Assembly: GCA_012976225.1 (NCBI GenBank)
Contig: JAAVVG010000014.1
Location: forward strand, 620,001-684,000
Source of the DNA: Golubevia sp. BC0850
Lineage: Eukaryota > Basidiomycota > Exobasidiomycetes > Golubeviales > Golubeviaceae
Length of the DNA: 64,000 bases
Reading direction: 5' to 3'
The notes under the pieces are model-generated. The model saw only the letters and a program-made list of their open reading frames with translations, did not search any database and had not been told where the DNA came from. The translations under genes and the position numbers were made by a program. Below, piece after piece: positions 1-10,291 of the stretch (positions are counted from its first letter, which is position 1; each line of letters opens with the position of its first letter).

Positions 1-230
1 AACCAGATAGATGACAATTATGAAATCGCGAGGATTTGATTAAGTGAGGAGTGCGTAAGATACAAGTACATTGAGGATGAATAGTGTTTGAGTTGAAGTC
101 TTGGAAAGTGAATGCTTGGGAGACCAGTCGGGCAAAGTGAGCTTGTCTAGCGATGCGGTTTAGAGTGTGGAGAGAGGAAAGTGAAGTAGCAAACGTATTT
201 CTTAAATGTTGTGATAAGATCTCGAACATC

Positions 231-2377
231 TCATCTGATTGATTCTCTGGTAAACTCCCCCTTTCTCTCCGACCTAGAGACCATTTCTGGTTTCTTCTCG
301 AAAACCTTCCAGAGTTTGAGGCATTCGTCCTGTCCGATCGAGGCTGAGGAACAAAATGAGCACATGTCAGTTCCCGACCCTTCTCTACCACTTTCAATCA
401 TTCATCAAGCGACCACTCACCTACGTGTTGCCCGTCAGCAGCACAAAGAGAAGCATATATCGTCTTTCCGGCATGGGCATGGGCGATCCTATTGAGGATG
501 GTCAATCGCGCGTTCCCATTTGTCTTCTCCCTATTGTCGAATCTCCAGATGTTCATGTTAGATGTTGGAGGTCCTGAGTAGAAACGTTCGGAAGAAGTGA
601 TTCCATGAGTCGAGAGAAGTTCTCGATACCTCGTTGACCAAAGTAAGCATGAGACTGAAGCTCCTCCTTGAGTAGAAGACAGCAGAGTTGCTTTCATAGT
701 TGAAGAGCTTGACATTAAAGGGAATGGCGAGTGGGAAGAAGGGGTGAAACTTGAGGTAGTGGAAGATGAACCAAGGGAAGGCGCAGAAACGTTCCAAATG
801 TTGATGGTGGCATCCTTCGAACCACCTCCTGATGCTAGAATTGAGGTATCCCAAGGACACCATGCGATAGCCTGGAGGGAAGGGTTTTGAGAAGATTAGA
901 GGACGGAGCGTGGGAGATCGACAAATTTCCTTCAGAGTAGGACTCACCTTGACAGTCGACCTGTGCTTCATCTTGGTGATCGGACTTCCAGTCATAGATC
1001 TTCTATCCCATACCTTGACCATAGAGTCACCTCCACCAGTTGCCAACAATTCTGACCCTTTCCACTGCAGACATTCGACTCGTCTGTCATCATGAGCCAC
1101 CCATTCTCTGACCAATGAATTCTTGACTCTCAAATCATGATCTTGAACCTTTCCAGAAGTGAACCCGACACTTAGAGTTCCATCTTGAGCCCAGTCCATA
1201 ACGTTAACTTCCGACATTTCACTTGGAATTAGGGATCTAACCAATCCGGCTTTCCAGCCATCATAAATCAAAGTAGTTCCTCCATCAGTTCCCAGACCTA
1301 GATGAGTTCCTTCATAGTTCCATTTGACTGACGTCCCTAAAGATCCTTCGTGAATTCCAGGAAGCGATTGATGCTGGGAAAGATCACAGAGTTGAACTAC
1401 TTCTCCAGTCTTTGCAACCCATAGATAAGTATTTTTTCGGAATGCACTGACTATGATGTTCGTAAAGGACCAATCTACTAGTTGAAAATGATCTCTTTGT
1501 AAAATTCCAATGGCGTCAAGAGCTTTGGCTGGCTTGTCCGCAATCTTTCTTCTTTCTTTGGCGATCGGTCTTGGTTTGGCTTTCTCTTCAGAGAACTCCG
1601 GATCATCATTCGAAGTGAAATCTAGTATTTTACTCTTCTTCTGGAGTGAAATACCCGAGTTTTTCGATGGGCTTCTCGAAAGGAAGAGACTTCCTTTAGC
1701 TCCTTCTGGAATCGCGTTCGTTTGAGCTTGACTCGAGTCGAAGGAAGGACGGAGAGTGGGAGATTCACTGAGTGGACCTTCTTGGCTTTCAAAAACTGTT
1801 CTATTGCAGATGTATCGATCCGTTCGCTGTGGAGAGAAGATGGGAGAGCAGTGTTGTTCTCGAGTTAAACCTGAAAGTGTCTCAAATCAAGGTTCTCTCC
1901 TATGTGTGTCCAGCCCACTCATTTTCCAAAGTTTCAGTCAACTCAAACAGCCATGCCCCTTTAAATAACATGCAGCTGAGGGTAGAGAAAGCAGTCATCA
2001 CTGCGCTCTCCTCTCTGCCCTCAGCCTCGAAAGATAGTCTTGTACTCCCTCTGAACATTCTCATTATTACTCACCCCAAAGAATCGATTCCTAACCTTCT
2101 CAGCTCTTCCAGCTGTCTTTCCCTCAGGACCTAACCAAACTTTTCTAGTTGAAGATTTCATCGACTGATTAGCAGCTTTCCTAACCGCGGGAGATGAAAT
2201 GAGTCTCCAGCCTCTTGAAGTGAGGTTTCTCCATCTATCAGCGACTGCTAAAGTGACTCTACTTCTGACCGAACCTGGAGTTCTTGCTGCTGGAGATGAA
2301 GAAGTTAGACGTCTTCTGAAATTGGAGGTTGAGGGAGGTGGTGTTTGAAGATGATAGTTTTCATTTTGATTCGGCAT
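231..2377 (-). CDS. Cdc20/Cdh1-family APC/C activator, divergent (possibly meiotic type)
   Basis: WD40 co-activator that recruits substrates to the anaphase-promoting complex. Four exons (2377-2075, 1826-948, 871-421, 343-231) sum to 581 codons. The exon 2 start encodes the C-box as DRYICNR (residues about 104-110; the family norm is DR[FY]IPxR, so Pro is replaced by Cys). A seven-blade propeller follows, with family marks such as LVDWS, GTHLGLGTDGG, ATGGGD, AWCPW, ASGGG and STHG. The last exon ends in Ile-Arg, the IR tail that docks on APC/C. The residues before LVDWS differ from the DDFYLNLVDWS of mitotic Cdc20 and Cdh1, so a meiotic Ama1/Mfr1-like role is my inference. All three introns use GTGAGT. 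Family assignment is firm, the sub-type is not. Confidence 0.88.
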
Positions 2378-2595
2378 GGGACACTTTGTATCCTTCCCTT
2401 TTTAGTTGTGCTTCTTAAATATTTGGATCTTCTGCTAACTATTGAAAACTAGAAAGTCAGTGTTGGCGTTGACGTTTGGAAGAGTACTCGAAGCTATTTC
2501 CGTTTCATTCTCTCTCCCTCCCCACCACTCCAGTGAACAAAACTTCTCTTCATCAACCATCAGATTCTCATTCTCCAAACCATCAACACCAAAAG

Positions 2596-3304
2596 ATGAA
2601 CGCCAGACCACACAAACAATCCATGAGCGAACTGAAACTAAGGAGATTGACAGAACACAATCAAAGGCTGAGGGAGGATCTAGATAGGGCAAGAGTTCCA
2701 GTCAGTGAGGCTAGCGCGAGGTGAGTCATCTTCTTTGGCTACGTGAAACTATGCGTAGAAGTTGCAGGGACTGGATCGCTGAGTTAGTCCGACCGGAAGG
2801 GCCAAACAGCAGGTTGTGATGCTAGCATAGAACAAGGGGATGAAGCCGCACAGGATAGGAGTCCTCAACCCGCTCTGTTGCATGATTGGCTGAGATCCTA
2901 TTCTAGAATCGAGAACAATCTTGACTTTAATTTCAGATCCATTCGCTTCAGAATCAGCTGATCTAGGAGTGATGCTGTTGATTCGATGCTGATGGAGGCC
3001 TGTTGCAGGAGAGATGGTGACGGTGGACAAAGGCAGCTGAATGGGCCCAACCTCCATCCTTTGATGTAGCCATGCTTGATTTACCAGAGTTTCAGCTTGA
3101 ACGAGATTGTAGGTGGATCCTAACACTTAGAAAGATCGATAAAACTGAACCCTCCCTTCTCTCTCTCTCTTCCTCCTTACAAGTCTCATTCGCTACTGCA
3201 AGGGGACCAGAGATTTCCTAGTCCCAAGTGTATGGGGTCCAGTCGACAAAAGGGAAGATCCCTATGCTCCAAGTGGAGGAGGGTGCGAGTGTAATGTCAT
3301 GTAG
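2596..3304 (+). CDS. Heterotrimeric G-protein gamma subunit
   Basis: Membrane-anchored Ggamma that pairs with Gbeta in pheromone or nutrient signalling. Two exons (2596-2720 and 3184-3304) encode 81 residues, the usual fungal size. Exon 1 gives the helix [19 protein letters not shown] followed by the conserved VSEASAS turn. Exon 2 gives the classic [17 protein letters not shown] signature. The C-terminus CECNVM is a CAAX box predicted to be farnesylated (final Met), with a second Cys two residues upstream that could be palmitoylated; many fungal homologues have the two Cys adjacent. The ATG at 2596 was chosen because it leads directly into the conserved helix; an in-frame ORF extends upstream from 2476 but looks like leader. 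The single intron is long for this window (463 nt). Confidence 0.93.
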
Positions 3305-4160
3305 AGAGACCAATCTTCCTCAAAGCTATCCTTATCTCTTCCTTCTCAAGCATACTTACTCTTCTGTTATTCTTCAAATAGTTCAAGATAACTCCAGTTA
3401 TTTCAAAACCTTTCATACCCATTTACCTCTCGTCGTCAAGACACTTCAAACCCTTCACTCAACTTCAAGTTTCGGCTCTCCTCCCCTTTCCGGCCCTTTT
3501 CTTTTGCTCCATTCCTCCCTTTTCCCTTATTCGTTTCCTGTCACGATGTCTATTTTCCCTTCTACCACTTTTCTTGTTTCCAGAAACCCTTTTGTCTCGT
3601 CATAGCTCTTCCCATCGCATATCCCTCATCGCCTTTTCCAATTCTTCCACCTTCTTTTTATCGTCCATCATTTTTTCTGTGCCTCGTTTCGTTTTTCTTT
3701 CAGTCCTGTAAAAGATTCTTTCAAGCTCATTCTTTGGTGAAAAAACGGTTCGAGTCTCAGCGAATCCGGAAATGGAAAGAAGTCTCGGGATTGATCCGAG
3801 CTGTACTCAAGAAGTTGCTCAATAGATCGATCTAAAGAATTGGCGAAGAAAGCACTAAATCATGGATTTTCACATAGGATCTGGAAGCAAAAAGCTGATT
3901 TGGCCCAAAGCAGCAACCAGTAGAGTATAGTTGCAACTGAAAGCAGCCTCAAATTCCCACAAACGTTTCTTGTCCTCCTCTCATCTCTATCCACTTTCCC
4001 CTCTCTTTATCTTATCCTTTCTTTCTGAACCTTTACTTCTTTTCCAAAATCCAACAATCGTCAATCAGTCGATCCGGAAGTCTTCGCTCAAGCATTAAAC
4101 CAGTTACGCAGAACAAAAACCTAATCAGCCATAAGTTGCAACTGACTCCCCCAAGTTTAG
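3305..4160. other. Gene-free stretch and GID7 leader
   Basis: About 850 bases, strongly pyrimidine-rich on the plus strand between 3320 and 3720 and again around 3960-4040. I see no conserved coding frame and no RNA gene. It probably holds the Ggamma 3' end, the GID7 promoter, and the unresolved first exon or 5' intron of GID7. The TAG at 4158-4160 doubles as a plausible splice acceptor (TTTAG). Confidence 0.5.
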
Positions 4161-7100
4161 CCTACCACGTCTGAGCAACAAACAAGATCAGAGGTTGTTA
4201 GAGAAAGTGAAAGTGGAATAGATAATCAAAGTCAAGCCCAAGTGCTTCAACTTCCACAATCTTCAGAGGTCAGCGGTCTATCAAGCCTTGGGTCCTTATC
4301 ATCAGTTTCCACCTCATCTCCAACCGCCTCTTTTACTCAGCTTAGACTCTCTCCAATAACCTCAACTTTGAATTCACGATCTAGAAGAAGAACATTCAGT
4401 CAAGTAGATCAACCACTTCAAGCAGAAACTTCTACAGCCGAACCTGATTCCAATCCTAATCCCAACCCTCTCGATCAATTCACCCCTTCAGATTTCAAGC
4501 GGCCTCGACTCAATCCTCCAACTCACCAATCTACTACCTCCTTTTCCTCTGCTACTTCCCACGATCCTTCAAATTCAAAGCTCGTCATGAGCGACTATCC
4601 AGTCACATCATCTTCAACCTCAAGACCTGCTCATCCTCTTTCAGCATCTCATGAGGAGGACTCTTTCACCTCAATGAGCTCCGACTTGGAAGCAAACCAA
4701 TGGGAGAAGGAAGTTGGAACTAATCGCAATTCTCACACAGTGGCAGAAGGAACAGGCCTTGGAACTGGAGTTGGAGGTATCGGCAATGGTGTCGGGAATG
4801 AGAACGGAAACGGGGTGGTTGGAAATGGATCAGCCTTAGCCAATGGGAATGGCGTTGGGAATGGAACAACTCCTTTAGAAGATTTAGATGAAGGGAAATT
4901 CAAACCTATGTTCGAGGGTAGTTCCGTTGATAGGAGAGAGTTCATCCGGCTTACCCTCCAGAGCTTGAAAGATTTGGGTTATCAGTGAGTTTTCAAATGG
5001 GTGTGAGGATAGTGGTAGAGGGGGGCGATCTTTCTCGGAAGTTATGTTCTGGATTCGGGTCAAAGGAAGAAGAAGGATAGATCGGTAAAAGGGACATTTG
5101 AGAGAATAAGGGAGATGGTGACTGTCACAGCCATCATGCGCAGCAGTCGGATGAAACAAGAGCTCATTTTGACTCTTCGATATCTATTCTGAATGCTCAA
5201 AGCTACTGTAGGATCAGCTCCTCAGCAAGCTCTGAAGATTGAGCTCTTTCGAGAGGTCGAGAAAGGAGAAGCGGAGGCCAGCTCCTACTGGGGCGATTCG
5301 CAGATCGAGCCTCTTCCACCTGTCCTTTGAATCATGACATCTTCTCTCTCTGAAAAGGGACCCTGAAAGCCATGTGTCTAAAGCCTTTGAGACTCCATGT
5401 ACTTTAGCTCTGGTTCTATCACTAATCACAGCCCCTCTCCAATCTCTGCTCGGCCCTCTTCCCTCCCCTCCAGGCAAACAGCCGCTTCCTTGGAAGCAGA
5501 ATCAGGTCTTCAGTTGGAGTCTCTCTCAATCACAAGTTTCAGACAAGCCGTTCTAAACGGAGATTGGAAGAACAGCGAGAAACATCTCTTGCAAGGCTTG
5601 AAAGATGCCAGAACTCGATCGATGAGATACGATCAGACGTCCATGATTGCAAGTGGGAGTTCGAGGGTCAGCGAAACAGGAGGGGCAAGGGAATGGGAAC
5701 TGGTACTGAGAGATCCTGGAAGCAAAGGCTTCGATGTGAGTTGCTAAAAACCTCTTCCGCTTCCAAACTTCAGCTCGCTGACTTCTTCCGATCCCTCATC
5801 TCTTCTGTCAATCAGTGGATCAAATTTCTGCTCTACCAGCAGCGATATCTCGAATTGCTTGAAGCACGACAGACGAAGAAAGCTTTGGAAGTCTTGAGGA
5901 AAAGGTTAGCTCCGCTGGCCGTCAATTTCGGAACTGATAGGTTGCATCAGCTTTCTAGTCTGGTGATGTGTGCAACTAGTGAAGAGCTGAAGAACAGAGC
6001 TGGATGGGATGGATCTAGCGGAAACAGTAGAAGAGAACTCCTACAAGAGATTGAAGGTAAGTTGAGGCGAAGGAAATATATTTTGGGGGGGGGGGGGGGA
6101 GAAAGAAAAGTGGCGGCATACAATTCGTTGACCAATATCAATATCCTTTGCTCTTAACCTCTTCAGGCGCCGTCTTGCCTCAGGTGATGATTCCTTCCAG
6201 ACGTTTACCTCAACTTCTTGAACAAGCCCAGACTTATCAAAAATCGCTGGATCCTTTCTACAATCAAGTCTCCGAACAACCTCTCTCGCTCTACACCGAC
6301 CATGCCTCTTCAAGATCCGTCTTCCCGTCCTACAATTCGAAGGCAGACGTGCTACTAGGTCACGATGACGAGGTGTGGCATCTAGAATGGAACCATAAAG
6401 GAGACGCTTTAGCTAGTTGTGGGAAAGATGGTTGGCTCATCATCTGGAGCTTCGGTCCAACGACTGACAGCGAGGATGAGGGATCGAGCTCCGTCAAGAC
6501 TCGGACGAATGGAAACGAATCAAATGATGCAGACACAGAGATGGAAAATGGATCTAGTAGTCAACAGAATGGAAATGGCAGGATTCAAGAAGAGGAAGAG
6601 GTAGATCAAGAAATGACGGCCAATGGAAACGGAGCCTCTCAAGATCAAGCTTCCAGTTCGAATTTGAAGTCGAATCTTCATTCTCCGTCTAGCATACCTG
6701 AAGCCAAGCTCCGGAAGAAACTTGGTCCACATTCTGGTTCAATCACTTGGTTGGCTTGGAGTCCGGATGATGAACACATTCTCGCCACGAGCGACACTGA
6801 GATTCTCCTTTGGGATGTTCAGAAAGGTACTAACAAGACCTTTGGAGGTCATTCTTATACTGTTGGAACAGTCGCTTGGATGCCGAACGGAAAGAGCTTT
6901 GTGACTGGCGGAATGGACGGGAAGATCAACATTTGGGTAAGATTTCATTTTTCGCCTTCTCCAACTTAGAACTGTCACACTTCCTGACCAGCCTCTTCTT
7001 CACTCTCTTCTCTTTAGAACCTCGATGGAACGTCGATACACTCGATAACGACACTACCATTCAGAATCAAGACTTTTGCGGTCTCTCCAGATTCTAGAAA

Positions 7101-8205
7101 CCTGATTATCCTCTCTTGGAGGGCGACTGCTCCAGAACCTCCTGTCATCAAAGCCTCCAGTTCTCTCTCTGGATCCGCTGCAACCTCCAGTGCGCCTGGG
7201 GTAGCCTCTGGCTCTGGCAACGCCGATTCTGTCTCGAGAAATGGACACGGAATAGGAATGGCTGAGGAAGGCGATGATCTGGCTGGAGGGAGTAGAGAGA
7301 TGGGAAATCACAGACAGCAGCTACACTTTTATGACCTTATCAAGAAGGTAGAACGAGGGTGAGTCGATTGTACGATGAAACGAAAGCGTCTTGGGAAGCT
7401 ACTGGACTGACTCTATCTTCCACCTCACAATCACTCTTCCTTCAGCTCTGTCTATCTCTCAGAATCCATGCACTCAGTCACTATCTCTCGAGATTCGAGG
7501 TACGCTTTGGTCACTAGCAGGCCGAACGAAACTCAACTCTGGGACATCGCTTCTCGAACGGCTTTGGCTAGCTACGTGGGTCACAAGGTGGAGAACAACG
7601 TCATCGGTAACTGCTTCGGCGGTGCTACTGAAGCCTTCGTTATTACTGGAAGCGAAGGTGAGTAGTCGAGGTTGAATACGAGGGGCGTTGGCATCCTGAA
7701 CTAATATACAGCTCTTCTCCCTTGCTCTCTCTCAGATGCCTGCATCTACATCTACCATCGAAGTTCTGGCAAGCTCATCGAAAAGCTTTCAGGTCACGAG
7801 GAAGGATCAGTCAATGCTGTCGCTTGGCATCCAACGATGTCCGCTCTCTTTGCTTCTTGTGGAGACGATCAGACGGTCAGACTTTGGAGACCTGCTCCTG
7901 ATTCAAAGACCACCATTCTCAGTCCTTTAAGGTTCACCACTCCTACCAAAGATTCGAAGAAAGGGAACTCATCTAGAAGAGGAGCAGGAGCTTCTGAGAG
8001 TGGAGAATCCAGTTCTAATGGTCATAGCGGTCAAAATCCGTTCCCTTGGGCCTCAAGCCCGAATACAACCTTAATAAGTCCTATCCATTCTCCGATCGTT
8101 CAGATCGCTCCTCAACCTCAAAGTTCAGAGAACGAGACAGATGAGGAGGAATTGGAAGATGAGGATGAGGATGACGACGAAGATGAAGAAATGGAAGATG
8201 ACTAG
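4161..8205 (+). CDS. GID7: GID7/WDR26 subunit of the GID/CTLH E3 ubiquitin ligase
   Basis: Scaffold subunit of the glucose-induced-degradation (CTLH) ligase that removes gluconeogenic enzymes. A long Ser/Pro/Asn/Gly-rich N-terminus leads to a LisH-like segment (REFIRLTLQSLKDLGYQ, ending near 4988). The CTLH region follows after an intron (TSFRQAVLNGDWKNSEKHLL, from about 5480; then WIKFLLYQQRYLELLE from 5818). The WD40 propeller runs from about 6350 to 7890 (LLGHDDEVWHLEWN, PDDEHILATSD, LSGHEEGSVNAVAWHP). It ends in a dense Asp/Glu tail. The frame is open from 4161 with no ATG until about 4588, so a small 5' exon with the start codon is probably upstream; I could not place it. One intron carries a 15-base G run. 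Family is certain, the 5' end is not. Confidence 0.9.
6085..6099 (+). repeat. Poly-G run of 15 in a GID7 intron
   Basis: Uninterrupted G15 just inside the intron after the exon that ends near 6057. It is a likely site of length variation and of sequencing error, but it lies outside coding sequence. Confidence 0.9.
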
Positions 8206-8665
8206 ACGTCCATTTTTCTCTCTCTCTCCCAATCTTTCTTGGATCGCTCTGCAACTGTAAATCCCTTTTCTCGTTCTAGTCGAGCACAATCCTACACGTC
8301 AATCTCGTATCTCACCCCTCACTTTGAAATCAAGACCATCTCTCAATGTAATCAAGCCAAGCACGCCGAACTCATGTCTTTTCATTTTCTTTTCGTCCCC
8401 ACCCTCATCAACTCGTTACCATTTATGTCACTCCCCAATCTCACTACTTCTTTTCTCTACCTTCCGGTTCCGTTTCTTGTCGTTCATTGTTCAACCCACA
8501 TTTCTTTCTTTCTTTCTCTCTCAATGAAAATTTTACAGTAAACCAAATCAATCACACTCCTTTTAAGCGAGTTTCTATTTCCACCGTTTTTAAAACCCAT
8601 TACATTCCGTGTTACTCGAATCGTCACTTCACGAAAGTTCTAATCTTCCATCTCGAAATCAATTC

Positions 8666-9987
8666 TCACTTCCCTCTATGCAACTTAAAAGTTTCCTGAA
8701 TCCCTTTACCATTCCTCAGATCCTCCATACATTTCCCATCAACCTCTCTACCTTTCTGAGCCAATTCCAAAACTTTCTCCACCATTCCAGGTTCGACGAC
8801 AACGACTCCATCTAAATCGGCAAGAACCAAATCTCCAGGATTGACAGTAATGGATGGGAACTCTCCATCTTTGAGAGTTGGATCTGAAATGGTGATTGGA
8901 ACTTGAAGTTCTGAAGGTCTTGTGAATGGAGATTGTCCAAGTGTTGAATGACCTCTGGCGAAAACTGGGAATTTAGATTCTCGATGTTCTAATAAATCTC
9001 GACATCTTCCATCTAAGATTACTCCTTGGACTCCTAAAATTTGAGCTCTGGCTGTCATTAGTCCTCCCCAGATGGCGGAACGAGTGTCTGAAAGGAAGAG
9101 ATTGTCAGTAAAGGTCGCGGAGAAATATCAGGAGAGTACGGGATGATGACTCACTTGAAGGAGCTGTAACTACCATCACAGAATCTGGCTCGGCTGCATC
9201 GACCTGTTGAAAGTGGAAGCGAAGAAAGAGGGGGGGAGAGAGTGGAGAACGCAGGGCAGAGTTTGAGCCTTTGAGGTCGAAAATGAAGGTCCCATCGGAT
9301 CGCCTTTCGAAGGATATCCTTCGTTTTAGATGCATGAAGGCACTCACAAAATGCTTTTCAGGTTTAGGAGCCGATTTGTCGGCTTGAGAAACCATCTGGG
9401 AAAAGAACGGAATTAATGGATCAGCCCGGGTTCCGCACTTTCTCTTGCCTTTAATGACATTCGATGAAATTCATAGCGAAACGTCTTGGGATTACTTATC
9501 AATGAAACAGAGGCATTCCAAGTCAAAGCTCGAGCTCGCAAAGAGTTCAACTGCAGCGATCTACCAAGCTCACCTTGACGGTAAAGGCTGGGCCGCAAAT
9601 CCTTGTCTCGACATCATGACTAGGTCGAGAAGGGGAGAAGATATCAAGTCCGGGTAGGTGACCTCCATGAGGAACGGATAGCTTGATGAGAGCGTCAGAA
9701 ACCTGCGAGAGATGAGATAGAGATCAGTTAACAGATAAGAGGCTTTTGAGACCAGAAGCTCTATGTGTTGCTCTTTTAGGCCATTGACTTAAAAAGATCG
9801 AAATGATTTCCAGTGTTAGCAGTTCAGAAGAGAAAGAGAAGGAAGGTGTAGAAAGACCTTTCGTTTGTTCGTTCTCCACTCAAGCCCGTCTCTTTCCGCT
9901 GTATTGATGAGATGTGAATGGGATACGAACCTCGCAAGTTGAGAAACCTCTGAGTTTTGAGATGATGTTCTTGCTGACTGAACTCAT
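8666..9987 (-). CDS. RraA-like / HMG-CHA aldolase family protein
   Basis: Member of the RraA-like family (4-hydroxy-4-methyl-2-oxoglutarate aldolase, oxaloacetate decarboxylase activity in characterised members). Substrate here is unknown. Five exons (9987-9931, 9702-9574, 9395-9348, 9203-9155, 9087-8666) sum to 234 residues, the family's usual size. Family features in order: VSDALIKL and HLPGLDIFSPSR in exon 2, GPAFTVK, then AIWGGLMTARAQILG and the metal and substrate site LDGRCRD at about 119-125, followed by FPVFARGHSTLGQSPFTRP and LADLDGVVVVEP. These segments sit on five separate exons and would be missed by single-exon gene calling. Intron 1 uses a less common GTTCGT donor. It faces CreC across a 304-bp divergent promoter and converges on GID7. 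Confidence 0.9.
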
Positions 9988-10291
9988 TCTAAATAGTTGA
10001 AGTTGAAAGGATGGATGTTGCGATTGGGAGATAATGGGAGTCAGGAAAAGGTTGCGAAGTTCTTCTCGAGAGTCGAACGAGGCGACCCCTCGAACAGATT
10101 GTCTACCCTCCGAAGGCTTTTTTCTTGAGGAGAGAATGTTCTTGAATTTTCTGGGATCGAACGAAAATGAATCTGGGGAATAGGAGGTCGCGTGCGATGC
10201 CAGTTCCAATACGTGGAGATAAGCATCACAGCCATCATTCCAGGCTGCAGCTCTCCTTCTTCTGGGTTCCTCTTACTTTCTGCCATCGATT
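9988..10291. promoter_or_regulatory. Divergent promoter between the RraA-like gene and CreC
   Basis: 304 bases separate the two start codons. No TATA box was seen in either direction, consistent with housekeeping genes. Confidence 0.5.

Noticed and set aside
3740-3775. GGTTCGAGTCTC resembling a tRNA T-arm
   Set aside because: No A box or acceptor stem can be formed with the flanking 70 bases.
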